Shown piece after piece: positions 44,059-54,732 of a stretch of 64,000 nucleotides of DNA. The notes below the pieces were generated by a model, which ran no database searches, was not told the DNA's origin, and was given only the letters and a program-made list of their open reading frames with translations. Source of the stretch: Tuctoria greenei (Eukaryota > Streptophyta > Magnoliopsida > Poales > Poaceae). Made by a program: the position numbers and the translations under genes. Within the stretch, counting starts at the first letter, position 1; each line of letters starts with the position of its first letter. The DNA is taken from positions 10,354,001-10,418,000 of the forward strand of contig JAYESD010000001.1 in assembly GCA_036927565.1 (NCBI GenBank). Reading direction: 5' to 3'.

Positions 44059-44359
44059 AAATGCTGCATAGATCATTAGACAAGAGCTTGGGCGATGAAA
44101 TTTCCTCCTCGCACAGGAACCGTTCAGGAATCTTCAGTTCAACATCAAAAGCAGGTAAATATGCATGACCTTCTATTTTGCTTCCACCACTTGCTTAAAC
44201 TAGGAGAAACATGAAAAACTCGATGGACACAGGACATAACTTGATTTTGAAAGTTGAAAGGCAGTAAGCAAGTTCATAAGGAATTTTCTCCATGTTCTGG
44301 AATGGTCCATCCTTATGAACATGCTGTTTTTTTTTTCTAAAACATAGTGATATGATTCC
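44059..44359. other. Intergenic, no gene recognised
   Basis: Contains TTCTGGAATGGTCCATCC at about 44296, repeated beyond the hAT element at about 45032. Confidence 0.5.
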
Positions 44360-45021
44360 TAGGGGTGGGCAAAAAACCCGAACCCGAATCCCAAATTCGA
44401 AAAATCCCGATTCCGAACCCGAATAACCCGAAAACCGAATACATTTTTTGGGTAAACAATCTCAAAACCCGAATTAATTTTGGGTAATTCGGGTAATGGG
44501 ATTCGGTACCCAAACTACCCGAAATACCCGAAATTTCACGGATTGATTTTTTGCATGCTGAAATTTTAGTTTTGTTGCTCGAATATTAATTTTATTTCAG
44601 ATTTTGTTGTTATATTTTGTACCCATTTTATCATTGCACTGAGTTTACTCTCATGTTGAAAATTAAAATATTGCTGAAACTGAAATGAAATGGTGATCAA
44701 ATGCTACTGTGCGTTTATTTTTTTATGAAGAATGCCATTGAAAGTTGCTGCTAGGCTGGTGTATTAAAAATATATTTGTTTGGAATACTATATTGTTGTA
44801 ATATGATTGTTTTGAATATTATTTTGACTTTTTGGGTGATATGTTTCAGAGTTCGGGTAATTTGGGTAATCCCGAACCCGAACTTGAATTTTCGGGTACC
44901 CGAATTGTTGGGTACTCGAAAATTTGGGTACAAGTTCGGGTAGCTATTCTCAAATCCCGAATTTTGAAAAACCCGAATTACTCGACCCGAAATTTCGGGT
45001 AATCCCGAACGCTCACCCCTA
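44360..45021. mobile_element. Non-autonomous hAT element, 8-base target duplication
   Basis: Ends TAGGGGTGGGCAAAAAACCC and, reverse complemented, TAGGGGTGAGCGTTCGGGAT. Target duplication ATGATTCC (44352-44359) versus ATAATTCC (45022-45029), 7 of 8 matching. The subterminal regions are full of (A)CCCGAA(T) repeats on the left and their complement on the right, as in grass hAT MITEs. Length 662 bases, no transposase. Confidence 0.85.
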
Positions 45022-45070
45022 ATAATTCCTTTTCTGGAATGGTCCATCCCTATGAAATGATTTTTTTATA

Positions 45071-45174
45071 TACTCCCTCCGTTTCATTTTATTTGTCGTT
45101 AGGACAACCTCCATTAGTTCATTTCTAGTTTTTTTATTGTTTAAAATGACAATTATTTAGAAACAGAGGTAGTA
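45071..45174. mobile_element. Stowaway MITE
   Basis: TACTCCCTCCGTTTCATTTT at the left. The right end, reverse complemented, is TACTACCTCTGTTTCTAAAT. TA target duplication, about 104 bases, with matching internal TTGTC...GACAAT. Confidence 0.8.
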
Positions 45175-45561
45175 AAACAGAGTGATAGGATTACTTTTCA
45201 GCCAACCATGATAAATAATAGTATCAGTCTATTTGTTTGAGCTTGTTTTGTTTGCTCATTCTTTACTTTTATACGACTGATAAGGTTTCACGTTTCCAAA
45301 AAAGTTGGACAGGATCTCTATTTCATTTGAGCTTGATTGGATGTTTCTGTGTTTTGCATTTTATAATAAGCTTGATGAGATGTCTGTGTCTTTTGCGTTT
45401 TACATTCAGCTTAATCAGATGCCTCTGTATTTCACGACTGGTGCTAAACTTGCAAACTGATAGCGCAATATTCCAGCTAAGTGGAATATTCCAGCTAAGT
45501 GAGCCAGACGTGATTAGCATTTCCATCTGAAGAATTTATGACTGACTCGTGGCCTGATGAT
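45175..45561. other. Intergenic, no gene recognised
   Basis: Short duplicated words only (TTCCAGCTAAGTG twice near 45470-45500). No gene. Confidence 0.5.
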
Positions 45562-45640
45562 AATTATCAGGGCCGGCCCTGGGGCAGTGCGCGAGGGGCG
45601 ACCGCCCCGGCCCCAGAAATTAAGGGCCCCAAAATTTAGT
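45562..45640. repeat. TIR-type transposon end, GGGCCGGCCCT
   Basis: ATAATTATCAGGGCCGGCCC then TGGGGC, followed by GGGGCGACCGCCCCGGCCCC. A near-identical start, ATAATTATCAGGGCCGGTCC, is at about 60577. This looks like the end of a G+C-rich-TIR DNA transposon family. I could not pair a second end nearby. Confidence 0.5.
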
Positions 45641-46227
45641 TAGCCTATATATTTTTCAAGCTATAAACTGTACAAATGAATGTGATTATATTTGCATCCG
45701 GTAAATGATTAATGAATGAAAATAACAGTCAACAGGAGAGTGAATTTATCTTGTAGATTTGATCCAGCAGGCCAATCTAACTTAGGTTGTGTTTGTTTTA
45801 GTTGTGAATTCTTGGAAATATGATTTTATTTGTGAACCGTGGATACTATGTTGTGAAGTAAAAGAAAGAAAACGATTCTGGTTTGTAACCAATGATAACT
45901 GAGAAATTATTTTTACAGAAAAAACGCTTTTGTTTAGATTTCAGATTTTTTTATAGTGAATCCGCTTCATAAAGTTGAAGTAAAGTACCAAAGAACTCTT
46001 AGAATTAGGAGCCTCCAACAAAAACCATGCCCATGTAGAGCCATAGAGGCAGAACAGCTCTACGCAACTGCCTCACATATTTTGAACACCAATATTGAAT
46101 CGGATCTTGTATTCTCGTGCGTCGGTTGTTGCGACTATAATGCGGTGCACTGCTTAAGGCTTCAGGTTTGCGCGCCAACACTTTGTAGCTCATGTCTTCA
46201 AGATCCTTTCTAAGTTGTTAATCTTTA
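45641..46227. other. Intergenic, no gene recognised
   Basis: A+T-rich with no conserved ORF. Confidence 0.5.
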
Positions 46228-46507
46228 CCCCCCCTCCGGTTTCAAAAAATTGTCGTTTTAGCCGTCTATTCAAAGTTCCCTAAAGAATGTCGTTTTCACT
46301 TCTCAATATATTTTGGTCGAATATGCCCCTACATGATTTGCTTCGTTTCACGCGCTATTTACACCTAGGATATTGTCTTTCAACTAATCAACTAACAACA
46401 TTTATTGCATTTATTATGGGCAAATATAGTAAATCATACAAAATTAATCACTCCTTGGTATGCGGAATCATGTCCAAAACAACATTCTTTTTAGAACTGG
46501 AGGGAGT
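46228..46507. mobile_element. Stowaway-type MITE, diverged
   Basis: Left CCCCCCCTCCGGTTTCAAAA then AATTGTCGTTTT. The right end, reverse complemented, is CTCCCTCCAGTTCTAAAAAG then AATGTTGTTTT. About 280 bases, with no ORF that matters. Confidence 0.65.
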
Positions 46508-46867
46508 GTGCGTTGATCAATCTACGTCTGCTTCTATAATTAATTTTCTCGCATAATTTTAGTTAGATACTCAAATTAGATCTATTTTTGTAGCATTAGA
46601 GAGTTTCAATCACTGATATTTTTATTTTTATTTTTTATTGTATTTTAAACTTATTATTGTGATACTATTAATGGTAATAAGATTTTGGCTCATGATAGGA
46701 CTGCATAAAAATTAGCAATTCATGTGTCAGAATCTTAGTTTATTCGAATTTTGTTACCCTTATGTTCTTTCTTATTAATTTATTTCTAAAATAAATGAAA
46801 AGTAGAATCATATTTTATTTGTATTTTTTATTTTCTATTACTTTCTTTTTCAAAAATTGTTGGGTTT

Positions 46868-46936
46868 CATTTCTAGCTGACCCTAACTTGTTTGGGACAA
46901 AGGCTTGGTTGTTGTTGTTGTTGTTGTTGTTGTTGT
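46868..46936 (+). mobile_element. LINE 3' tail with (TTG)n
   Basis: AGCTGACCCTAACTTGTTTG then GGACAAAGGCTTGG, followed by TTG repeats. This is the familiar 3' end of grass LINEs. The body upstream (46508-46867) is A+T-rich with no RT motif visible. Confidence 0.65.
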
Positions 46937-47028
46937 ACAATTTTCAACTCTCAACTGCTTAGGTTCCCTTTGCCAGCCGTCTCAAATAGATTCTCTAGCA
47001 AAAAGTAGAAATTTGAACCAAAAGGGTC

Positions 47029-47918
47029 TGTCGGTACCCTGGGTACCGTATATCCCTTGAGATTGCAAAGATCTCAAGAAAATGTCATCTACTTGATTTG
47101 AAGACCTTCAAAGGCCCACATGTCAGACATAACCGGACCCGCTTCCCCAATATGGTTAGTCCCAGGGTCGCCACGTGTACCACCAAACCGGAGCTACCAC
47201 CCACAAGGGGGAAGCTCCTTGCTATGTACCATAACGGCACCCCCGGACCTAACCCCGGACCGAGAGAAGTTCCAGAACTGACACGTGTCTGGTGGCACCG
47301 GACCTATCTGTTCCTCACAGCATGCTCCAAAGCTGCCACGTGTCCAACCGTCGGATCTTCAGCCTCAAACCTCCGGAAGACTCCACAATGGCTCCGTATC
47401 TTCAAAGGGGAATCAAGGACTTCAAGACCCGATTAAGTGTTATTAATACTATGTTAATGACACACGATCGGACGACCCTTATTACCAGTAACAGCGCTGT
47501 CAAAGCCCATAACTCGGTCATTAAGGGTAATTAAGGCATCAAATGTGTATCAATATTAGTAACCGCCGGGGCCACAAGTCGGGCTAGGCCAACTTGTAAC
47601 GGCCTGTCCTTATACTATAAAAGGACAGGTCGACGATACATAGAGGGAGAGACTGACCTGACCTGCTCTGATCTGATCTAGTCTGATCAGCTCACACGCG
47701 CTCTTAACTCACGTTGAGCTCATACATCCAATACAACAACAACACACCCCGTGGAGTAGGGTATTACGCTCAGGCGGCCCGAACCACGTAAACCTTTGTG
47801 TCTCCTGTGTCATTTTACATTTTTACCTTCTTGAATCTCCGCGCGCCCACACCGAACCTCAAACTCCGCAACCACCTTTAGTAGTGTCGGGAGATCTGCC
47901 GGATCAAAACCACCGACA
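47029..47918 (+). repeat. 5' LTR of E2
   Basis: TGTCGGTACCC ... AACCACCGACA. Pairs with 58805-59694 at equal length, with scattered substitutions only. A TATA-like TATACTATAAAAGG near 47611-47625 is a likely promoter. Confidence 0.95.
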
Positions 47919-47920
47919 GT

Positions 47921-47938
47921 TGGCGCGCCAGGTAGGGG
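47921..47938 (+). other. Primer binding site of E2
   Basis: TGGCGCGCCAGGTAGGGG, two bases after the LTR. The same sequence is found in E1 on the minus strand. I do not name the tRNA with confidence. Confidence 0.7.
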
Positions 47939-47956
47939 GCGCCTGAGATTTCAAGA

Positions 47957-49923
47957 ATGGTGAACTCAGCTGCTGAATCATCCAATGGTCATCCCGCTGT
48001 TCAAGCTGCTGGGGGCAATCTCTCCAATATGCAGCCACCAACAGAAACCTGAGTCCCAGCAGGAGTCACACTTCCACCACCGCCGCCTCCACCAGCAAAT
48101 CAAGCTGGGCAGCGCGATGGTGCACCGGCGTCAATCACTGCGTCGGCGAATCATGACAACCCGGAACACGCGCTCCATGCAGCACGTGCTCTCCTTCAAC
48201 GCCCACCACCTCCGGATGCATCCCGGGATGCAATGGAGCAGTGGAGGGCTGATGTGGAACACTTGGTTGCAGCAGCAGCCGATCGCATCAGTAACCAGGG
48301 TCCTCCTCCTTCAGGACGGGCCCCATCGTAGCGTTGGACCTTGTCTAGCAGACTTGGTCCGCACGTTTCCAACAACAGGAGACGTGCTGCGTCACAGCAA
48401 GTGACATCGTTGCCCTCCGGGGCGTGACGCACTCACACGGTATCAAGGCTTTCAACTCATGACCTCCAGGCGGAGCTTGATCGCCGATACCGTCAACAAG
48501 ACGACCGAGTCCATATCGAGCGTGCTCGTGAAAGACGAGAAGCTCAGAACATTCCTGCTCCTGAAGGAGTAGGAGGAGGCTGTTCATCCCTGGCCATGCA
48601 TCTGCGTATGGTCAGGTGGCCACAGAAATTCCGGCCTCACCTGCCGGAGAAGTTTGACGGGGCCGTTAATCCCGTCGAATTTCTTTAGATTTACTCCACT
48701 GCTATCCTAACAGCTGGAGGAAATGAAGCCGTAATGGTCAATTATTTTCCAGTGGCTTTAACTGGGACCGCCCGGTCCTGGTTTATGAGCCTTCCACCCA
48801 ACTCCATCAACAGTTGGGAGGAGTTGTGCCGACAGTTCACTGCCAACTTCGGGAGTTCATACACCCGACCAGACACCGAACTGGACCTTTTTGCAGTCGT
48901 GCAAAAAGGGGGAGAATCCCTGCGATCATTCATCCAAAGATTCTCTCAAGTACGAAACAATATCCCTTCTATCTCTAGCGCTTCTGTCATTATGGCATTT
49001 AGACAGGGCGTACGGGATAAGAAGATGTTGGAGAAACTGGCGATCAAGGAGATCACCAGTGTCACAGAACTCTTCAGCTTGGCCGATAAATGTGCCAGAG
49101 CTGCGGAGGGCCGTGAAATGCACTCAAAACCACCTCCGGAGGATCGCAAGAAATCCTCCAAAGGCGAAGCCACTACCTCCGGGAGGGCAAAAAGAAGAAA
49201 AAGACCAACGACAAGAAGAAGCCGTCGGCCGGCGCATCTAATGCTGCAGCTGCTGCAGCTCCGGGTGGCCGGGGGCCACGCCCCGAGAAGCGACCTCGAC
49301 CGTCTTCTGAAGACGGTGGCAAACAGGTGTGGTGTCCAATTCATAAGACGGACAACCACAGTTTGGAAGACTGCCGGGAGGTCCAAAACCTTGCTGAGCG
49401 CTACAACAAGCGTCGGAAAGAAGTTCCTTTCCGACAGAGGGAAGGAAAACATAAAGTTGACGAAGCTTCGACTGAAGAGGAGTTAGGTTTTCAGGATCCT
49501 AAAAAGGTCCTGAAGGCCGTCTACACCTCCGTAGACGATGATTCTAACATCTCTGACAACGAGCGTCGAAAGACCATGAACACCATTTTTGGTGGATCAT
49601 GGGACATCACCTCCCGCCGCATCCTCAAGACAATGCGTTGGGACATGGCCGCTGTAGCTCCTACGGCCAGGGCGGAGCCTCATCGGAAGTGGATGGACAC
49701 AACCATCACTTTTGATGCTTCGGACTGCCCTCGAAGCATGGTTGGAGCAGGCCAGTTACCTTTGATGGTATCTCCTACCATCAATAACATTCAGCTCCAC
49801 CATGTTATGGTAGACGGAGGTTCGAGGTTGAACCTCATAAGCTTCGAAGCTTTTACCAAGCTTCAGCTCCGACCTTCGGATCTTCACCCCTCAGACCACC
49901 CGCATATCGGGGGGACTGAATGA
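47957..49923 (+). pseudogene. Gag and protease N-terminus of E2
   Basis: Met 47957 opens MVNSAAESSNGHPAVQAAGG. TGA at 48050-48052 (codon 32), a stop after GPPPSGRAPS, and TAG 48686-48688 break it. The longest open part (48734-49486) carries the capsid-like region MVNYFPVALTGTARSWFMSL, then VIMAFRQGVRDKKMLEKLA. A frameshift near 49188 moves the knuckle region (CPIHKTDNHSLEDC) and protease site (VDGGSRLNLIS) to another frame, ending at 49923. The Gly in the usual VDGGSG is Arg here. Confidence 0.85.
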
Positions 49924-50895
49924 CAAATAGAACTCACGCTCATCGCTTTCCTCCGGGCTAATGTCGACGTGTTTGCCTTGCAACCGTCACAAATGCCTGG
50001 GATCTTCAGAGAAGTGATTGAGCACAATCTGAAGATCAATCCTGACGCCCGACCCGTGCATCAGAAGCCTCGGAAGCAATCCGTGGAGCGACAGAACTTC
50101 ATTCGACAAGAAGTGAAGAAGTTGCTCGAAGCTGGATTCATCCGAGAAGTCTTCCATCCAAAATGGCTGGCAAACCCAGTTGTTGTGCCCAAGGCCGGCA
50201 GGAAGCTTCGGATGTGTATTGACTACACAACACTAAATAAGGCATGTCCAAAAGATCCATTCCCACTACCTAGAATAGATCAGATAGTGGATTCCACCTC
50301 CGGGTGTGAATTACTGTGTTTCCTAGACGCATATTCTAGGTATCATCAAATTAGAATGTCTAGGGAAGATGAAGAGCATACCTCTTTCATCACAGTAGAT
50401 GGATTGTACTGTTATACAACCATGCCATTTGGTCTCAAGAATGCAGCTTCAACCTTTGTACGAGCTATGTACAAAACTTTTGAAGAACTCATTAGAGACA
50501 TAGTGGAAGTGTACGTCGATGACATCGTGGTCAAGGTCAAGAACAAAGAGTCACTCCTTGACACCTTACAGGCTGTCTTCGACAAGCTGCGGGTCACTCG
50601 CACAAAGCTAAACCCAGACAAGTGTGTCTTCGGGGTTAGCTCCGGAAAACTTCTTGGTTTCCTGGTAAATCACCGGGGCATAGAGGCTAATCCGACGAAG
50701 ATCAAAGCCATTGAAGACATGCGGCCACCAGCCCGCATCAAGGATGTCCAAAAACCGACTGGATGTCTAGCAGCCCTCAGCCGGTTCATTTCAAGACTGG
50801 CGGAACGGGCACTTCCCTTCTTCAAGTTATTGAGGAAGTCCGGACCATTCCAATGGTCTGAAGAAGCAGAAAAGGTGTTCCAGGAGCTAAAATAG
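49924..50895 (+). pseudogene. Reverse transcriptase of E2
   Basis: RT frame from about 49925 (IAFLRANVDVFALQPSQMPG), with MCIDYTTLNKACPKD, FLDAYSRYHQI and EVYVDDIVVKV (YVDD). It ends at TAG 50893-50895, just before the RNase H. Immediately upstream lies the junction of the protease deletion (ACCCGCATATCGGGGGGACT at about 49899). RT motifs look intact. Confidence 0.9.
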
Positions 50896-52259
50896 CTCCT
50901 CACCACCCTACCAACTCTGGTAGCTCCGAACCCTGTGAGCCTTTGTTGCTTTACATTTCAGCAACTGACGAAGTCGTCAGTATGGTTCTGGTTGCGGAGA
51001 GACCAGAACCATCCCATGCTCAGGAATCCAGACCCCTCCGGGAGGGTCCGGAGGTTCCTGAAAGCGAGTCTGGGTCCCAGTTCCCAGACTTGAGTCCACA
51101 AGAAGTTACTTCAGAAGACCCAGACCCCTCAGGGAGGATCCAGGTCGCTTCTGAAGAAGCTTCGGGTCCCTCCAGCAAGGACCCGAAGGTCCCCGAAGAA
51201 GGTCCGAATCCCTCTGGGAGGATCCGGGTCAATGAAGAGGAAGCTCCAGACCCCTCCGGGAGGGTCCGGACCATCCAGCGCCCAGTGTACTTCATCAATG
51301 AAGTACTTCATGACGCCAAGACTCGATACCTAGAGGTGCATAAGCCGCTCTATGCAGTTCTTATCACCTCCAGGAAGCTTCGCCATTACTTCCAAGCTCA
51401 CAAGATTTCAGTGGTGATTTCTTACCCACTTCAAGCAATCTTGCATAATCCCAATTCAACTGGAAATATTGCAAAGTGGGCAGCGGAATTGGCCGAATTC
51501 AATCTTGAATTCATTCCAAGACAAGCAATCAAGAGTCAAGCATTGGCGGATTTCGTGGCGCAATGGACTCCCTCTCCATCAAACCTTGGGGGTCCCAGTG
51601 AGCAGAAGCCGGAACACCAGGCTCCGGTCTTCACCGAACCTCACTGGACCCTCTACTTCGACGGCTCCATACAAAAGCAGGGGGCCGGAGCTGGAATCAT
51701 TCTCCTCGCACCAACCGGGGAGAAGGTAAAATACATGGTACACCTTGACTTCAAGCCGACCAACAACATGACGGAGTATGAAGCACTCATCTACGGACTA
51801 AAGGTGACACTGTCATACGGTGTCAAGCAGCTGCTGGTCAAGGGAGATTCACAACTCATCATTAAACAAGTGAAGGGTGAATGCTCCTACAACAATCTCC
51901 AGCTAGCTGCTTACCTCCTTGAAGTCCAGAGGCTTCAGAAGGACTTCGAAGTCCTAGACCTCCACCACGTCCAGCGTGTCCACAACGCTGAAGCCGACGA
52001 ACTCTCGACGAAAGCGTCAACCGGAGCTTCGGCTCCTGACGGAACTTTTGTACGAAGGTTGTCAAAACCCACAGCTCAGCCTGCCGAACTGAGCGAAGGG
52101 GGCGAGATCAGCATCCCGAAGCTGACGGTCCCGATGGCCCTGTTACCATGGCAGCCATCAAGGGTCGTAGGTGCTGCTGGAAGCTCTGAGCAACCCAGCA
52201 CGCAAGACTCAAATGCTCAAGTTAGCTCCGATGCATGGATCTCGGAGATCCGGAGCTAG
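50896..52259 (+). pseudogene. First and archaeal-type RNase H of E2
   Basis: Open from 50943 to TAG 52257-52259. LLYISATDEVVSMVLV starts the first RNase H. The DPSGR repeat insertion follows (PDPSGRIQVASEEASG, then PNPSGRIRVNEEEA, then PDPSGRVRTI). The domain resumes at VYFINEVLHDAKTRY. The archaeal-type RNase H then shows TLYFDGSIQK, MTEYEALIYGL, KGDSQLIIKQV and NAEADELSTKAS, the four acidic-residue blocks expected of the fold. This whole block is less damaged than in E1. Confidence 0.9.
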
Positions 52260-53471
52260 TTGAAAGACAACATCCTTCCTGACGATGATGTATCCGCTGA
52301 CCAGATTGTCAGATTGGCTAAAAGATACGCGTTGGTAGAAGGGGATCTCTACCGGCGCGGTGCCAACGGCGTCCTAATGCGGTGCATTACAAGGGAAGAA
52401 GGCTGCGAGCTCCTCGCAGAAATCCATGGAGGCGAGTGTGGGAACCACGCGTCTTCCCGCACGCTGGTCGGTAAAGCCTTCCGACATGGCTTCTACTGGC
52501 CTACAGCACTCCAGGATGCAACTGAGCTAGTGAAGAAATGCAAAGCGTACCAATTTCATGCAAAGCAAATTCACACACCGGCTCAACCTCTACAAATGAT
52601 ACCTCCTACATGGCCTTTCGCCGTGTGGGGGATGGACATCTTGGGACCTTTCCCAAGAGCCGTCGGAGGTTACAAGTTCCTGTACGTCGCCATTGACAAG
52701 TTCACCAAGTGGCCGGAAGCAACTCCAGTTGTGACAATAAACAAGCAATCTGCTATCAACTTTTTGCAGTCCATTGTATGTAGATTTGGAGTCCTAAAAA
52801 AAATCATCACTGATAATGGGACCCAATTCACAAGCTCTGCATTTCAAGGATATTGCAAAGACCTCGACATTCAAGTTTGCTACGCCTCCGTAGCTCACCC
52901 GACAAGCAATGGCCAGGCCGAGAGAGCAAATGCTGAAATCCTGAAAGGACTCAAAACGCGCACCTATGAGCGCTTGAAAAAACATGGAGCCAACTGGATT
53001 GAAGAGCTTCCGCCCACTCTATGGGCCAACAGGACAACTTCAAACCGGTCAACTGGAGAGACACCCTTCTTCCTGGTGTACGGAGCTGAAGCAATCCTTC
53101 CTCCGGAAATCACCTTGGAGTCACTCCGGGTCCGGACCTTCGACGAAGCCACGCAGGACCAGCTCCGGCGTGAAGACCTAGACCTCCTAGAGGAGGTAAG
53201 GTGCCAAGCAGCTGTTCGGAATGCCCGATACCGCCAAGCCCTTCGGCGCTATCATCAGCGGCATGTACACAACCGACAGCTCGAGGAAGACGATCTGGTG
53301 CTACGGAGAATACAATCCAGAGAAGGGTTAAACAAACTCTCCCCCAGCTGGGAAGGACCCTCCCGAGTGATTAAAGTATCCCGTCCCGGAAGCGTTTGCT
53401 TGGCTACCGAGGATGGGACACCTCTCCCAAATCCTTGGAACATTGAGCACCTCCGTAAGTATTACACCTAA
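52260..53471 (+). pseudogene. Integrase of E2
   Basis: Open over 403 codons after TAG 52257-52259. Zinc finger: EIHGGECGNHASSRT then KKCKAYQFHAK, where the second Cys of the finger is Tyr (E1 has Cys). Core: VWGMDILGPF, ITDNGTQF and NGQAERANAEILKG (D, D, E present). C-terminus WNIEHLRKYYT, then TAA. The catalytic residues are intact, but the changed Cys probably disturbs the zinc site. Confidence 0.88.
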
Positions 53472-54732
53472 TATCACGGAGGTGAGTCTCTAGTAACTTG
53501 AGGTGTATGTTATAGAGTCATTGTACAGAGTCAGGTAGTTCCCTCGGGAGAACAACCGGACCTTTCCCGGAAGGTCCGCAAAGTTCATGCAACACTTGTC
53601 ACGGTCTCAGAACTAAAAGTGTGGCTAGCTACCCTGGGTCAAACGAGAAATGAAACACGCTTAGCCTGGTTCTGTACCCTAAGAGTGTACTTGTTTCCCC
53701 TGTACCCCGAACCTATAATGAAAGACATCTTCATGTGAAACAGACTCCACGTGCATTTATTCTGTACAGGCTCAACATTTTTTATTTTTCTCTTTCTTGT
53801 CTATAACAAAGTTGTGCAATTCTTAAGAAATTTTAGTTCGACCAGTTCATGTACAATTCGAGCTGTATTGCCAATTCTTTTGGATTCAAACATTGTTCAT
53901 GGCCCACTCGCCTGAATGCCGCCAAGCCAATCTAGGGCCGGAGTGTGCTAACGACTTAGCCTGGTCAAGCACCCTAAGTACGCCACTCTACCTACACCCC
54001 GGCAGGCCGAAGTAAGGCGGGTCCAAGTACAATTGAATCTGAAAGAAAGAAGGCAACACATTCGGTTGTATTCAGAATTGTGTTTGACCTAAAACTTTCT
54101 TAGGAATCGTAAGCCGCGACGAAGTTATAGGCAAGGAACGAATTTTACTATTTTTCTTGGCTTCAGTGTGCAGGAAAAATAAAGAATCCACGTTGATGAA
54201 AAAAAGCCGGAGCTAACAAAGATCTAACTTCCCCTAGGTGGCTTGTATTCGATGTTAAACATTGAAAACGAGCATTACCGGAGCAACCAAGCTCCGGCAA
54301 AGCTAGGAGGGCCAGCCGTCGACGCAGAATAAAAGATGGTGAGAAGACCCCACAAGCGGAGTCTACTGCCGACAAGCTACGCGTTGGCAAAGATCACTAC
54401 CGGAGCTACTAAGCTCCGACACCCCGGAGAGCTAACTATCGATGCTCTACGCATTGATAGGGACTATTGCCGGAGCTACTAAACTCCGACGGTAGTTAAT
54501 GCCGGAGCTTCTGAACTCCAAAAACCTCAGGGGGCCTTCACTATCGAAGATTTCAGACCTACACTTTACAAGTTCGAAGCAAACGAGTCTTCAACAAAAC
54601 ACAATATCCTCTTGGTACATGTTCACAATCAAATTGTGTACATCTACCAGGGGGCCAGGTGAAGACAAAAGTGTTGAAGACAAAAAATGAAATTCACAAA
54701 AATTTGGATTTCATTCATCTGGAGACAAGGGA
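53472..54732. other. Tail-to-tail region of E2 with hairpin motifs
   Basis: Homologous to 22152-23466 of E1, inverted. Hairpin-like CCGGAGCTACTAAGCTCCGA motifs occur at about 54281, 54400, 54471 and 54503. No gene. Confidence 0.75.

Noticed and set aside
46903..46936. (TTG)n as an independent microsatellite
   Set aside because: It directly follows the standard LINE 3'-end text, so it is explained as the LINE tail.
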